Assembly (NCBI RefSeq): GCF_001017175.1
Contig: NZ_LCYG01000016.1
Span: 1 to 64,000, forward strand
Origin: Microvirga vignae
Lineage (GTDB): Bacteria > Pseudomonadota > Alphaproteobacteria > Rhizobiales > Beijerinckiaceae
Direction of reading: 5' to 3'
Length of the DNA: 64,000 bases
In this document: positions 19,177 to 28,759 of the stretch, piece after piece
How positions within the stretch are numbered: the first letter of the stretch is position 1
Layout: every line of letters begins with the position of its first letter
The notes under the pieces: model-generated
What the model was told of the DNA's origin: nothing
Seen by the model: the letters and a program-made list of their open reading frames with translations, nothing else
Databases searched by the model: none
Translations under genes and position numbers: made by a program

Positions 19177-21192
19177 ATGAACCGCCTCGGGAATGCCAGT
19201 TCACCCTATCTCCTGCAGCACAAGAGCAATCCTGTCCATTGGTGGGAATGGGAACCGGAGGCCCTCGCCGAGGCGAAGCGGCTCAACAGGCCCATCCTCA
19301 TCTCCATCGGCTATGCCGCCTGCCATTGGTGTCACGTGATGGCCCACGAGAGCTTCGAGGACCCGGACGTCGCGGCGGTGATGAACGAGCTCTACGTGAA
19401 CATCAAGGTCGACCGGGAGGAGCGGCCCGATGTCGACCATGTCTATATGAGCGCCCTCCACCTTCTCGGCGAACACGGCGGCTGGCCGCTCACCATGTTC
19501 CTGACGCCTGATGGAGAGCCATTCTGGGGCGGCACCTATTTCCCCAAGGAGCCGCGTTTCGGTCGTCCCGGCTTCGTCCAAGTGCTCAGGGAGATCAGCC
19601 GCCTCTATCACGCGGAGCCGGAGCGCATCCTCAAGAACCGGGATGCCCTGAAGCAGCATTTGGCGAGAGGTGCGGAATCCGACGGCGGCACATTGGGTCT
19701 CGCCGATCTCGACCGCATGGGCCTGCGCCTTGCCGAGTTGATCGACACGGAGCATGGCGGCCTTCAGGGCGCGCCGAAATTCCCGAATCCGACGATCCTC
19801 GACTATCTTCTCCGCTATGCCCGGCGCGCCGGCGACGAAGAGGCTCGCAAGCGGTTTCTTCTGACCATGGAGCAGATGGCGCTCGGCGGTATCCGCGATC
19901 ATCTCGGTGGAGGCTTTGCCCGCTACTCGGTGGATGAGCGCTGGCTCGTGCCGCATTTCGAAAAGATGCTCTACGACAATGCGCAGCTCTTGGAACTCTA
20001 CGCTCTAGCCCATGCCGAGACCGGGCGCGCCTTGTTCAAGGATGCTGCGGAGGGAATTGTGACTTGGCTCCGGCGGGAGATGATCACGCCGGAGGGCGCC
20101 TTCGCCTCCAGCCTGGACGCCGATTCCGAAGGCGAGGAAGGCCGCTTCTATGTGTGGAGCCTCGCTGAGATTCGAGAGGCTCTTGGCGAGGAGGATGCCG
20201 CCTATTTCGCGAAGGTCTACGACATCACCGAGGAAGGAAATTTCGAGGGCCACAACATCCCGAACCGGCTGATCACCGGCGAGGCCCCTGCCCCGGTTGA
20301 AGAGCGTCTCGCCGCGATGCGGGCGAAACTGATGGAGCGGCGGTCCACCCGCGTCCGGCCCGGGCTCGACGACAAGGTGCTCGCCGATTGGAACGGGCAG
20401 ATGATCGCCGCCCTCGTTCGTGCGGCCCCCCTCCTCGACCATCCGGAATGGATCACCCTGGCTCAGCACGCCTATCGTTTCATTCACCAGTCGATGAACC
20501 GTCAAGGCAGGCTCGGCCACTCATGGCGCGCAGAATCGCTCATCTTTCCCGGCTTCGCTCTTGATCACGCCGCCATGATGCGGGCGGCTCTCGCCCTCTA
20601 TGAGGCGACGAGCGATGCATCCTACCTGCGTGATGCGGAAACCTGGCGGGATGTGCTGCTCACAGAGTTCATGATCGAGGAGACGGGTTGTCTCGCGATG
20701 ACAGCACGCAGCGCCGATCCGCTTGTGGTGCGTCCGCAGCCGACTCATGACGAAGCAGTGCCCAATGCCAACGGCATGTTCGCGGAAGCGCTCGTGCGGC
20801 TCGCGCAAATCACGGAGACCCAATCCGACCATCAGCGCGCGACGGAGGTCCTGACAGGGCTCGTCGGCGTCGCCCGCTCTTCCCCTCTCGGGCACACCTC
20901 GATCCTCAATGCTCTCGATCTGCATCTGCGAGGTGTGAGTATTCTCGTCACGGGGAACAATGCGAAGCCGCTTCACGAGGCGGCGCTGCGCGTGCCTTAT
21001 CTCGACCGGAGCGTGCGTCTGCTCCAACCTGGTGAAGCTCTCGACGAGAACCATCCTGCGAAGGTCCTCGCATCATCGGACGACAAAGCACAGGCGCTCG
21101 TCTGCGCTGGCATGCGCTGTTCGCTTCCGGTCACCACGCCTGAGGCTCTGACGACTCAGGTGAAGGAGATGCTGGCGTCGCAGGAACAGTGA
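19177..21192 (+). CDS. Thioredoxin-domain DUF255 protein (YyaL/SSP411 family)
   Basis: This 671-residue cytosolic protein has an N-terminal thioredoxin-like domain (DUF255, residues 1-165). Its characteristic [12 protein letters not shown] occurs in place of a CxxC redox site, preceded by [15 protein letters not shown]. The rest is an (alpha/alpha)6 barrel of the N-acylglucosamine epimerase type (residues 180-660) with [13 protein letters not shown] and [13 protein letters not shown]. The family is found from bacteria to man (spermatogenesis-associated protein 20). Its biochemical role is not established. The start has a good AGGAG site. Confidence 0.9.
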   Translation: MNRLGNASSPYLLQHKSNPVHWWEWEPEALAEAKRLNRPILISIGYAACHWCHVMAHESFEDPDVAAVMNELYVNIKVDREERPDVDHVYMSALHLLGEHGGWPLTMFLTPDGEPFWGGTYFPKEPRFGRPGFVQVLREISRLYHAEPERILKNRDALKQHLARGAESDGGTLGLADLDRMGLRLAELIDTEHGGLQGAPKFPNPTILDYLLRYARRAGDEEARKRFLLTMEQMALGGIRDHLGGGFARYSVDERWLVPHFEKMLYDNAQLLELYALAHAETGRALFKDAAEGIVTWLRREMITPEGAFASSLDADSEGEEGRFYVWSLAEIREALGEEDAAYFAKVYDITEEGNFEGHNIPNRLITGEAPAPVEERLAAMRAKLMERRSTRVRPGLDDKVLADWNGQMIAALVRAAPLLDHPEWITLAQHAYRFIHQSMNRQGRLGHSWRAESLIFPGFALDHAAMMRAALALYEATSDASYLRDAETWRDVLLTEFMIEETGCLAMTARSADPLVVRPQPTHDEAVPNANGMFAEALVRLAQITETQSDHQRATEVLTGLVGVARSSPLGHTSILNALDLHLRGVSILVTGNNAKPLHEAALRVPYLDRSVRLLQPGEALDENHPAKVLASSDDKAQALVCAGMRCSLPVTTPEALTTQVKEMLASQEQ

Positions 21193-21235
21193 CGCATCGC
21201 GGAGCTTTTCATCTCACATCCATGCGGGAGTGACG

Positions 21236-21334
21236 ATGTTCTTTTTCTTCTCGAATCGGATCGGCTGCGCAGGCTCGCTTCTCATCTCCGTCGGTCTCAC
21301 CCTGCTCATCCTGTTCCTGATGGGGGTGCTTTGA
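21236..21334 (+). CDS. Very small membrane protein, 32 residues
   Basis: A short gene lies 43 bases after the DUF255 gene, starting ATG with GGGAG about 6 bases before it. The peptide begins MFFFFSNRIGC and continues as one hydrophobic helix (residues 11-32) ending in LFLMGVL. The Phe-run followed by SNR-GC-GSLL resembles short conserved hypothetical proteins I have seen in Rhizobiales genomes. Function is unknown; it is probably an inner-membrane peptide. Confidence 0.65.
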   Translation: MFFFFSNRIGCAGSLLISVGLTLLILFLMGVL

Positions 21335-21351
21335 GGATCCGAGTGGAAAGA

Positions 21352-21440
21352 AGACGTGGATCGCCGGGACAAGCCCGGCCATGATGGGGCGCCATCTTCA
21401 CTTCGTTATGGCCACACCCGTTGCGGCCATCCACGTCTTT
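21352..21440. repeat. Family B intergenic repeat
   Basis: The copy contains AGACGTGGATCGCCGGGACA, AGCCCGGCCATGATG and, after a spacer, GCGGCCATCCACGTCTT as an inverted counterpart. It lies between the small membrane protein and rho. Confidence 0.7.
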
Positions 21441-21462
21441 TCGCCAACAGCATTCAGCATGC

Positions 21463-21499
21463 CAAACAAAAACCCCACCCTCTCAACGAGAGGATGGGG
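21463..21499 (-). terminator. Rho-independent terminator of rho
   Basis: On the minus strand a 12-bp stem (CCCCATCCTCTC, loop GTT, GAGAGGGTGGGG, one mismatch) is followed by TTTTTGTTT. It lies about 30 bases after the rho stop. Confidence 0.9.
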
Positions 21500-21528
21500 C
21501 TGATCGTCTGACATATGACGCGGAAAGA

Positions 21529-22794
21529 TCAGGTGTTCATCGAGTCGAAGAATTCCTGGTTCGACTTGGTCTGACGCAGCTTGTCGAGCAGGAACTCGAT
21601 CGCGTCCACCGTGCCCATCGGGTTGAGGATGCGGCGCAGCACGTACATCTTCTTGAGCGTGTCGCTAGGCACCAGCAGTTCCTCCTTGCGGGTGCCGGAG
21701 CGGGTGATATCGATGGCCGGGAAGGTCCGCTTGTCGGCGACCTTGCGGTCAAGGATGATTTCCGAGTTACCGGTGCCCTTGAACTCTTCGAAGATCACTT
21801 CGTCCATGCGCGAGCCGGTGTCGATGAGCGCGGTCGCGATGATGGTGAGCGAACCGCCCTCCTCGATGTTGCGCGCGGCACCGAAGAAGCGCTTCGGACG
21901 CTGCAGGGCGTTCGCGTCCACACCGCCGGTGAGGACCTTGCCCGAAGACGGAACCACCGTGTTGTAGGCGCGGCCCAGACGCGTGATCGAGTCGAGCAGG
22001 ATGACCACGTCGCGGCCATGCTCCACGAGGCGCTTGGCCTTTTCGATCACCATCTCGGCCACCTGCACGTGGCGGGTCGCCGGCTCGTCGAAGGTGGAGG
22101 CCACGACCTCACCCTTCACGGAGCGCTGCATGTCGGTCACCTCTTCCGGGCGCTCGTCGATCAGCAGCACGATGAGGTAGCACTCGGGGTGATTGGTGGT
22201 GATCGACTGCGCCACGTTCTGCATCAGCACCGTCTTACCGGTACGCGGCGGCGCGACGATGAGCGCGCGCTGGCCCTTACCGATGGGCGAGACGATGTCG
22301 ATGATGCGCGGCGAGAAATCCTTGCGTGTCGGATCGTCGATCTCGAGCTTGAAGCGCTCGTGCGGGAATAGCGGCGTCAGGTTGTCGAAATGGACCTTGT
22401 GCCGGATCTTCTCGGGATCCTCGAAATTGATGGTGTTGACCTTCAGCAACGCGAAGTAGCGTTCGCCCTCCTTCGGGCCCCGGATCGGGCCGTCCACCGT
22501 GTCGCCGGTGCGAAGGCCGAAGCGGCGGATCTGCGAGGGTGAGACGTAAATATCGTCAGGGCCCGGCAGGTAGTTCGAATCGGCGGAGCGGAGGAAGCCG
22601 AAGCCGTCCTGCAGCACCTCGACCACGCCCGCGCCGATGATCTCAACCTCGCGCGCCGCGAGCTGCTTGAGGATGGCGAACATGAGCTCCTGCTTGCGCA
22701 TCGTGCTCGCGTTCTCGACCTCGAGCTCCTCGGCAAAGGCAATGAGTTCGGTGGGGGATTTGGATTTCAGGTCTTGAAGTTTGATTTCCCTCAT
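21529..22794 (-). CDS. rho: Transcription termination factor Rho
   Basis: This 421-residue hexameric RNA helicase ends transcription. It has an N-terminal helical domain and a cold-shock-like RNA-binding domain (residues 50-125, [17 protein letters not shown]). The ATPase core carries P-loop APPRTGKT at 181-188, Walker [12 protein letters not shown] and the Q/R loops. The length is standard. It stands alone between hemJ and the small membrane protein, with its own terminator. Confidence 0.98.
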   Translation of the reverse strand: MREIKLQDLKSKSPTELIAFAEELEVENASTMRKQELMFAILKQLAAREVEIIGAGVVEVLQDGFGFLRSADSNYLPGPDDIYVSPSQIRRFGLRTGDTVDGPIRGPKEGERYFALLKVNTINFEDPEKIRHKVHFDNLTPLFPHERFKLEIDDPTRKDFSPRIIDIVSPIGKGQRALIVAPPRTGKTVLMQNVAQSITTNHPECYLIVLLIDERPEEVTDMQRSVKGEVVASTFDEPATRHVQVAEMVIEKAKRLVEHGRDVVILLDSITRLGRAYNTVVPSSGKVLTGGVDANALQRPKRFFGAARNIEEGGSLTIIATALIDTGSRMDEVIFEEFKGTGNSEIILDRKVADKRTFPAIDITRSGTRKEELLVPSDTLKKMYVLRRILNPMGTVDAIEFLLDKLRQTKSNQEFFDSMNT

Positions 22795-23005
22795 CGGGGA
22801 ACACTCTCGGGGTAAAATGCGCGGGCAGGTTCACTGTGCGCGGGGAGATCGGGGAAATGTTCGACAGGGCCGCCCAGTTCACGGAGGTGACTTGAGAGAG
22901 CCCTGAGGGCCCGTGCAGCGCAACCTGTCTTTTATGGAAGAGGACTCTCTTTTACCCGTATTTGGGCCGTTTCTCAAGTCCTGTTTGGATAGTCCTTTTG
23001 GAAGG

Positions 23006-23043
23006 CGTCATCCCGGATCGACTCCGCCGATCCGGGATGACGG
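23006..23043. repeat. Short family B-like palindrome
   Basis: CGTCATCCCGGATCGACTCC pairs with the following GCCGATCCGGGATGACGG, so the whole element is a 38-base inverted repeat 8 bases after hemJ. It could act as a transcript end, though no T-tract follows. Confidence 0.6.
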
Positions 23044-23051
23044 CTTGATAA

Positions 23052-23477
23052 TCAGAACGGCTTCACGATCACGAGGATCACGATGCCGATCATGAGCACC
23101 GTCGGGACCTCGTTGAGGATGCGATAGTATTTCGCGGGCCGCGTGTTCTTGTCCGCGGCGAATTCCTTGAACCTGCGAACATAGACGCCATGCATGCCGG
23201 AGAGGATCAGCACGAGAAGAACCTTCGCGTGGAGCCAGCCGGAGGTGTACCAGCCGCCGTCCCAGATCATGTAAAGGCCGAGCACCCAGACGACGATCAT
23301 CGCCGGGTTGATGATAGCCTTGAGCAGGCGCCGCTCCATAATCTTGAAGGTCTCGGACTGGATGGAGCCTTTCGGCGCGTCGGAATGATAGACGAAGAGA
23401 CGCGGCAGGTAGAGCATGCCCGCCATCCAGGCGATGACGGCGATGACGTGAAACGCCTTGATCCAGAGATACAGCAT
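23052..23477 (-). CDS. hemJ: Protoporphyrinogen IX oxidase HemJ
   Basis: This 141-residue integral membrane protein oxidises protoporphyrinogen IX in haem synthesis. Four hydrophobic helices are visible. The conserved His in KAFHVIAVIAWMAGMLYLP and the MERRLLKAIINP motif mark the UPF0093/HemJ family. ATG at 23477 is preferred (GAGG about 10 bases before it); a TTG at 23486 overlapping the hemE stop is possible. It directly follows hemE, so two late steps of haem synthesis are co-transcribed next to the origin. Confidence 0.92.
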   Translation of the reverse strand: MLYLWIKAFHVIAVIAWMAGMLYLPRLFVYHSDAPKGSIQSETFKIMERRLLKAIINPAMIVVWVLGLYMIWDGGWYTSGWLHAKVLLVLILSGMHGVYVRRFKEFAADKNTRPAKYYRILNEVPTVLMIGIVILVIVKPF

Positions 23478-23482
23478 TGTTT

Positions 23483-24520
23483 TCAAGCCTCCCGCACGCG
23501 AGCGATCATCTGCTCGACATGCGCGATCGGCGTCTCCGGCAGGATGCCGTGGCCGAGATTGAAGATATGCGGGCGGCCGCGCACGGCATTCAGGATATGG
23601 TCGATCCCCTGCTCCATCGGCTCAGCCCCGGCAATCAACGCGAGTGGATCAAGATTGCCCTGGGTCGCAACCGTGCCCGGCAGGGTCGGCAGCACAGCAG
23701 CCGGATCAAGCGTCCAGTCGAGGGCGAGTGCATCGCCAATCCCGGCTGACGCGAAGCGGTGAAGATTGGCGCCGCCGCCGCGCGCGAAGACGATGGCCTT
23801 GGCCTGGGGCCGGGCAGCCTTCAAGCCTTCCACCATGCGGCGGATCGGATCGAGGGAGAGCCGGTCGAAGAGAGCTGGCGGCAAGGCCGAGCCGAAGCTC
23901 TCGAAGATCTGGACCGCTTCCGCGCCCGCATCGACTTGGCGGATGAGATAGGCCGTGGAGGCCCGCACCAGACGGTCGATGAGCGCATCCATGAAGGCAG
24001 GGTCGCGATAGGCGGTGAGCCGGGCCGGCGCCTGGTCCGGGGTGCCCTTGCCGGCGATCATGTAGCTCGCCACCGTCCAGGGTGCGCCACAGAAGCCCAG
24101 AAGGGTGGTCTCCTTCGGGAGAGACTGCTTGAGGCGGTCGAGGGTCTCGAAGACCGGGTCGAGCCGCTCCAGCGGCAGCTCATCGGCAAGCCTGGAAAAA
24201 TCCCTTTCTGAGGTGACGGGATCGAGCCTGGGTCCCTCGTTCTCGACGAAGCGCACGTCCTGGCCCAACGCATGGGGAATGACCAGGATGTCGGAGAACA
24301 GGATCGAGGCATCGAAGCCGAAACGACGGATCGGCTGGAGGGTCACCTCCTCGGCGAGCCTTGGGCTGTAGCAGAGGTCGAGAAAGGAACCCGCCTGCTT
24401 CCGGGTCTCGCGGTATTCCGGCAGATAGCGGCCGGCCTGACGCATGATCCAGATCGGCAGAGGCCAGACCGGCTCGCCGTTCAGCACGCGGAGGATCGCT
24501 TTGGTGGGACGCTCGCTCAC
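23483..24520 (-). CDS. hemE: Uroporphyrinogen decarboxylase
   Basis: This 345-residue enzyme decarboxylates uroporphyrinogen III to coproporphyrinogen III. Family signatures are PIWIMRQAGRYLPEYR at the N-terminus, FSDILVIPHALGQDV with the catalytic Asp, GFCGAPWTVASYMI, and GNLDPLAL near the end. It is transcribed away from the adjacent intergenic region that has features of the chromosomal origin, the same arrangement as in Caulobacter, where oriC lies next to hemE. Confidence 0.98.
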   Translation of the reverse strand: MSERPTKAILRVLNGEPVWPLPIWIMRQAGRYLPEYRETRKQAGSFLDLCYSPRLAEEVTLQPIRRFGFDASILFSDILVIPHALGQDVRFVENEGPRLDPVTSERDFSRLADELPLERLDPVFETLDRLKQSLPKETTLLGFCGAPWTVASYMIAGKGTPDQAPARLTAYRDPAFMDALIDRLVRASTAYLIRQVDAGAEAVQIFESFGSALPPALFDRLSLDPIRRMVEGLKAARPQAKAIVFARGGGANLHRFASAGIGDALALDWTLDPAAVLPTLPGTVATQGNLDPLALIAGAEPMEQGIDHILNAVRGRPHIFNLGHGILPETPIAHVEQMIARVREA

Positions 24521-24631
24521 AAGCCCTCTCTAATAAGAATAATCTTTGAATCTAAGAATCTGATGTTTCTCTTGGGCCGTGAATCACAAAGCCGCAAGCC
24601 CGTCCACAATCTCTCCACATCGGCCAACCCG

Positions 24632-24647
24632 TTAACTGTTCATTAAC
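24632..24647. promoter_or_regulatory. CtrA-type site 1 in oriC
   Basis: TTAA-CTGTTCA-TTAAC is a full match to the TTAA-N7-TTAAC CtrA consensus. Confidence 0.75.
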
Positions 24648-24690
24648 GGGTGGGGCGGCCTTGCCTCAATTATTTCCGAATTCTTAAACC

Positions 24691-24706
24691 TTAACAGCTC
24701 GTTAAC
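24691..24706. promoter_or_regulatory. CtrA-type site 2 in oriC
   Basis: TTAA-CAGCTCG-TTAAC is a second full match to the CtrA consensus. Only 5 bases separate it from a third, one-mismatch copy (TGAA-N7-TTAAC) at 24712-24727. Confidence 0.75.
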
Positions 24707-24858
24707 GAATTTGAACGGGACGTTAACGCCAAGCTGGAGGGTGATTCGTGCCGGATTCCCCCATGGTTGAGAATTCAGACTCACACATGAAGCTGCTCTG
24801 TTGATGGCTGGCCCGACAGATCACAGCCCCCTGCCCTGGACCTCTGAATTAAGCCGTT

Positions 24859-24867
24859 CTATCCACA
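24859..24867 (+). promoter_or_regulatory. DnaA-box-like element in oriC
   Basis: CTATCCACA differs at the first base from the strong DnaA box TTATCCACA. Confidence 0.6.
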
Positions 24868-24882
24868 TTTATCGACTCCTTT

Positions 24883-24986
24883 GCGCATCGTGCGGAAAAA
24901 TGGACCCGGTTTTCCGCACGATGCGCCAATTGACCAGAAAGCATCGGATGGGTCCTAAAAGTGGTTTCCACTTTTAGGTCCGATGC
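24883..24986. repeat. Intergenic palindromic repeat, family A copy 3
   Basis: This is the most symmetric copy. GCGCATCGTGCGGAAAAATG and the inverted GGTTTTCCGCACGATGCGCC form one module. GCATCGGATGGGTCCTAAAA with TTTTAGGTCCGATGC form the second. It sits just before ppsR. Confidence 0.8.
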
Positions 24987-25001
24987 ACCAGGAGAACCGC
25001 C

Positions 25002-25835
25002 GTGGTGGGACGCAGCTACTTCCATCTCCATCTCGTCTCCGACTCGACCGGCGAGACCCTGATCACCGTCGCCCGCGCGGTGGTGGCGCAATATGAAGGG
25101 GTGGCTGCCATCGAGCATGTCTATCCGCTGGTGCGCTCCACCACGCAGCTCGAGCGCGTGCTCGCCGAGATCGAAGCCGCCCCTGGTATCGTGCTCTACA
25201 CCCTGGTGGATCCAGACCTCATGACGCGCCTGGAAGATGTCTGCCGCGCCACAAGCTCGCCATGCCTCTCCGTGCTCGCCCCGGTGCACTCGCTGATCTC
25301 CTCCTATCTCGGCACCCATTCCACCGCGCGGCCCGGCGCGCAGCACATGCTGAACGCGGAATATTTCAAGCGCATCGACGCCATGAACTTCACCCTCATG
25401 CACGATGACGGGCATCTGCCTGACGATCTGGACGAGGCCGATGTGATCCTCATGGGCGTGAGCCGCACCTCGAAAACGCCAACGGCCGTCTATCTCGCCA
25501 ATCGTGGGTTGAAGACGGCCAATTTCCCGCTCGTCCCGGGCATGCCGCTGCCACCCAATCTGGAAGCGGCAAAGAAGGCTCTCATCGTCGGCCTCGTCGC
25601 GACGCCCGAGCGCATCGTGCAGATCCGGCAGAACCGTCTGCTCAGTCTCAACGCCGATGACGATACATCCTATGTGGATCGCGAGGCAGTGGCGGAGGAA
25701 ATCGCGGCCTCGCGTCGGCTCTTCGCACGCCATGGCTGGCCGGTGATCGACGTGACGCGCCGTTCCATCGAGGAGACGGCGGCGGCGATCATCGATCTCT
25801 ATCGCGACCATCGCCTGAAATCCCTCGCGGAGTAG
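25002..25835 (+). CDS. ppsR: Pyruvate,phosphate dikinase/PEP synthase regulatory protein (DUF299)
   Basis: This 277-residue bifunctional kinase/pyrophosphorylase switches pyruvate-phosphate dikinase or PEP synthase on and off by ADP-dependent phosphorylation. It starts with [14 protein letters not shown] and carries the P-loop-like [15 protein letters not shown] motif near residues 150-165. The start is GTG at 25002, with AGGAGAAC before it. In Caulobacter and rhizobia a homologue is the first gene on this side of oriC, followed by maf and aroE, as here. Confidence 0.93.
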   Translation: MVGRSYFHLHLVSDSTGETLITVARAVVAQYEGVAAIEHVYPLVRSTTQLERVLAEIEAAPGIVLYTLVDPDLMTRLEDVCRATSSPCLSVLAPVHSLISSYLGTHSTARPGAQHMLNAEYFKRIDAMNFTLMHDDGHLPDDLDEADVILMGVSRTSKTPTAVYLANRGLKTANFPLVPGMPLPPNLEAAKKALIVGLVATPERIVQIRQNRLLSLNADDDTSYVDREAVAEEIAASRRLFARHGWPVIDVTRRSIEETAAAIIDLYRDHRLKSLAE

Positions 25836-25839
25836 AACA

Positions 25840-26457
25840 ATGCCCGCGCTCTGGACTGCCTCGGAAAAACTGCTGCTCGCATCGACCAGCGCAACGCGGC
25901 TCGGGCTGCTTGTCGGCGCAGGATTGTCGGTCGAGACACAAAGCTCGAACGTCGATGAACGCGCCATCGAACAAGCGGCGCAAAGCGAAGGGCTCGATCC
26001 ACCCGCTCTGGCCGCACGTCTTGCCGCCGAAAAAGCGCTGGCCGTGAGCAGCCGTCATCCGGGACGCATCGTGCTGGGCGCCGACCAAGTTCTCGCCTGC
26101 GGCTCGAGCGTGTTTCACAAAGTGGATGATCGCGAAGCCGCGCGCCGCCAGCTGCAGGCGCTCTCGGGAAAAAGCCATGCGCTCCATTCCGCCGGCGCCA
26201 TCGCCATCGGCGGGAAGGTGGTGGAGAGCTTCGTGACCACCGCCATTCTCGCGATGCGTCCCCTGACGGACGAGGCCATCGATCTTTATCTCGAACTCGC
26301 TGGCCCCAGCGTGCTCCATAGCGTCGGCGTCTATCAATATGAGGGTCTCGGCGTTCACCTGTTCGATTCCGTCGAGGGCGATCATTCCACCGTTCTCGGG
26401 CTGCCGCTGCTTCCGCTTCTGTCGGCCCTGCGCCGTCTCGGCTGCCTTTCTCTCTAG
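25840..26457 (+). CDS. maf: Maf-family nucleotide pyrophosphatase
   Basis: This 205-residue Maf/Ham1-fold enzyme hydrolyses non-canonical or modified nucleoside triphosphates. Visible motifs are LLLASTSATRLGLL at the N-terminus, AAEKALAVSS, VLGADQVLACG with the catalytic Asp, and the C-terminal VFD-equivalent GLPLLPLLSALR. It follows ppsR by 4 bases and precedes aroE by 12, so ppsR-maf-aroE-coaE-dnaQ form a tight operon. The sequence is somewhat divergent from the E. coli proteins (YhdE/YceF), so the exact substrate is unknown. Confidence 0.9.
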   Translation: MPALWTASEKLLLASTSATRLGLLVGAGLSVETQSSNVDERAIEQAAQSEGLDPPALAARLAAEKALAVSSRHPGRIVLGADQVLACGSSVFHKVDDREAARRQLQALSGKSHALHSAGAIAIGGKVVESFVTTAILAMRPLTDEAIDLYLELAGPSVLHSVGVYQYEGLGVHLFDSVEGDHSTVLGLPLLPLLSALRRLGCLSL

Positions 26458-26469
26458 GACTTGCACGTC

Positions 26470-27318
26470 ATGACCAAGGCCTTCGTCGTCGGCCATCCGA
26501 TCAAGCATTCCCGCTCGCCGCTCATTCACGGCCATTGGCTGAAGGAGCACGGCATCGCGGGCTCTTACGAGCGAATCGATGTCGAGCCTGTGAACTTCGG
26601 TCACTTCCTGCGGAAGTTTCACGAGCAGGGTTTTGCCGGCGGCAATGTCACGATCCCGCACAAGGAAGCGGCTTTCGCCGGCGTCGCGCGCAGGACGGAA
26701 CGCGCCGAGCGTCTGAAGGCCGTCAACACGCTCTGGATCGAGAACGGCGTGCTGTGGGGCGACAACACGGATGTGCTCGGCTTCATGGCCAATCTCGATC
26801 AGAGTCTGGGGATCGGCTGGGAGCAAGCTGTGGACACAGCGCTCGTTCTCGGCGCGGGCGGTGCGGCGCGCGGCATCGTTGCGGGTCTGCAGGACCGGCC
26901 GTTGAAGCGCATCGTCGTCGCCAATCGCACCGTGTCGAAAGCTGAGGAACTCGTTCGCGATTTCGAACGCTACAGCGCCGTGAAACTCGCGGCCCTTGCG
27001 TGGGACGAACTCAACGGCGCGCTTGCAGGGTCGCAGCTCATCGTCAACACCACCTCGCTCGGCATGGCGGGGCAGCCGCCGCTGCTCATCGATCTCGACA
27101 AAGCGCCCGACAACGCAATCGTCTCGGACATCGTCTATGTCCCGTTGAAAACGCCGCTGCTCGCGGCTGCCGCGGCGCAGGGTCTGCGAACCGTCGATGG
27201 TCTGGGAATGCTGCTGCACCAGGCCGTGCCCGGATTCGAGCGCTGGTTCGGCGTGAGGCCCGAAGTGACACCTGACCTACGCGCGCTGATCGTCGCCGAC
27301 ATCGAGGGCGCGGCATGA
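26470..27318 (+). CDS. aroE: Shikimate dehydrogenase
   Basis: This enzyme of about 282 residues reduces 3-dehydroshikimate with NADPH in aromatic amino-acid synthesis. Substrate-binding motifs are GHPIKHSRSPLIHGHW and GGNVTIPHKEAA with the catalytic Lys. The NADP fold is LVLGAGGAARGIV, followed by NRTVSKAEEL. ATG at 26470 has AGGA ten bases upstream; a TTG at 26461 would add three residues but has no proper spacing. It overlaps the following coaE by 4 bases. Confidence 0.96.
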   Translation: MTKAFVVGHPIKHSRSPLIHGHWLKEHGIAGSYERIDVEPVNFGHFLRKFHEQGFAGGNVTIPHKEAAFAGVARRTERAERLKAVNTLWIENGVLWGDNTDVLGFMANLDQSLGIGWEQAVDTALVLGAGGAARGIVAGLQDRPLKRIVVANRTVSKAEELVRDFERYSAVKLAALAWDELNGALAGSQLIVNTTSLGMAGQPPLLIDLDKAPDNAIVSDIVYVPLKTPLLAAAAAQGLRTVDGLGMLLHQAVPGFERWFGVRPEVTPDLRALIVADIEGAA

Positions 27319-27932
27319 CCTTCGTCCTCGGGCTCACCGGCTCCATCGGCATGGGAAAATCGGCCACCGCCAATCTTTTCCGAAAACTCGGTGTTCCAGT
27401 GCATGATGCGGATGCCGCCGTCCACGCGCTCTATCGCGGGCGCGCCACGCCACTGATCGAAAAAGCGTTTCCCGGAACCGTCGTCGAGGGTGTGGTGGAT
27501 CGCCGCAAGCTCGGGCAAGCCGTGCTCAACAGCGCCGAAAAACTGAAACTGCTCGAGAGCATCGTGCATCCGTTGGTGCGCGAAGAGGAAGAAAATTTCC
27601 TCACACATGTTTCGGCAACCGCATCGCTCGCCGTGCTCGATATCCCCCTTCTTCTCGAAACCGGCGGCGACAAGCGCTGCGATGCGGTTCTGGTCGTCTC
27701 TGCTCCCGCGGACGTGCAGCGTGCACGCGTGATGGCGCGGCACGGCATGACGGAAGAGACATTTCAAGCAATCCTCAGTAAACAGATGCCGGATGCGCAA
27801 AAGCGTGCCCACGCACATTTTATTGTCGATACGAGCCGCACCTTTGCTTCCGCCGAGGCGCAGGTGCGGTCTATCCTTGCTTGCCTTGCGGGACGGCCTG
27901 GCCGCCGTGAATTCTTGAAGAAGAGTGTTTGA
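27315..27932 (+). CDS. coaE: Dephospho-CoA kinase
   Basis: This 205-residue P-loop kinase catalyses the last step of coenzyme A synthesis. The P-loop is GLTGSIGMGKSATANLF at the N-terminus, followed by VPVHDADAAVHALY, DIPLLLETGGDKRCD and RARVMARHGMTEE. Its ATG overlaps the aroE stop and dnaQ begins two bases after its stop. The other CoA gene here, coaA, is about 8 kb away. Confidence 0.96.
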   Translation: MTFVLGLTGSIGMGKSATANLFRKLGVPVHDADAAVHALYRGRATPLIEKAFPGTVVEGVVDRRKLGQAVLNSAEKLKLLESIVHPLVREEEENFLTHVSATASLAVLDIPLLLETGGDKRCDAVLVVSAPADVQRARVMARHGMTEETFQAILSKQMPDAQKRAHAHFIVDTSRTFASAEAQVRSILACLAGRPGRREFLKKSV

Positions 27933-27934
27933 CG

Positions 27935-28663
27935 ATGCTGCGAGAGATCGTTCTCGATACCGAAACCACCGGCACCGATCACGCCAAGGGTGATCGCATC
28001 ATCGAAATCGGCTGCGTCGAGCTTCTCAACCATATCCCAACAGGCAAGAGCTATCACGTCTATATCAATCCGGAACGCCCGGTATCCGCCGGCGCGCTCG
28101 CGGTGCACGGATTGAGCGACGAATTTCTCGCCGACAAGCCGGTCTTTGCGGCTGTCGTGGACGAGTTTCATGAATTCATCCGCGATGCGCGGCTCGTCAT
28201 TCACAACGCGGCCTTCGACATTGGCTTCATCAACGCGGAATTCGCGCGCACGGGCCATCCTGCCATCAACCTGTCGGATGTGGTCGACACGCTCATCATG
28301 GCGCGCCGCAAGCATCCGGGGGCGGCGAACAATCTCGATGCGCTCTGCTCGCGCTATGGCATCGACAATTCCAAGCGCACCAAGCACGGCGCGTTGCTCG
28401 ATGCCGAGATCCTGGCTGAGGTCTATATCGAGCTGATCGGCGGACGGCAGGTCGGATTCGACCTCTCCGCGAAGCCGGTGAAGGGCAACGGCCCTGTCCT
28501 GCGCACGGATTCCGCCACGCCGCGCGAGGCGAAACCGCGGCCGATGATCTCGCGTCTGACGGATGCGGAACGTGCTGCGCACGCTGCCTTCGTCGATCAA
28601 CTCGGCCCGAACTCCCTGTGGCGCGGATATATCGGCGAAGCTTCACCGGAAGCATCCTCCTGA
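27935..28663 (+). CDS. dnaQ: DNA polymerase III epsilon subunit (proofreading exonuclease)
   Basis: This 242-residue DEDDh 3'-5' exonuclease proofreads in the replicative polymerase. Exo I is EIVLDTETTGTD, Exo II is LVIHNAAFDIGFINAEF, and Exo III is KRTKHGALLDAEILAEVY with the catalytic His and Asp. The C-terminal part (about 180-242) would bind the alpha subunit. ATG at 27935 is preferred to a TTG at 27929 that overlaps the coaE stop. It ends the ppsR-maf-aroE-coaE-dnaQ cluster and converges with secB. Confidence 0.96.
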   Translation: MLREIVLDTETTGTDHAKGDRIIEIGCVELLNHIPTGKSYHVYINPERPVSAGALAVHGLSDEFLADKPVFAAVVDEFHEFIRDARLVIHNAAFDIGFINAEFARTGHPAINLSDVVDTLIMARRKHPGAANNLDALCSRYGIDNSKRTKHGALLDAEILAEVYIELIGGRQVGFDLSAKPVKGNGPVLRTDSATPREAKPRPMISRLTDAERAAHAAFVDQLGPNSLWRGYIGEASPEASS

Positions 28664-28759
28664 AATACATCGGCTTACAAGCCGTGCACTCTGGAACCTC
28701 CTTCGAGACGTAGTCTGACCGGCTGCTCCTCAGGATGTGGGCAGAGACTGATCCGTCCG

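Larger units (their letters stand above)
24521..25001. other. oriC: Probable chromosomal replication origin (oriC)
   Basis: This 480-base gene-free stretch lies between divergent hemE and ppsR. It contains two TTAA-N7-TTAAC elements (24632-24647 and 24691-24706) and a third with one mismatch (24712-24727), the binding pattern of the cell-cycle regulator CtrA. It also has a DnaA-box-like CTATCCACA (24859-24867, one mismatch from TTATCCACA) and weaker TCCACA-type sites at 24603-24620. The segment 24660-24730 is unusually AT-rich for this window. In Caulobacter the origin lies beside hemE with CtrA and DnaA sites. The right end holds a family A repeat. Confidence 0.8.
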
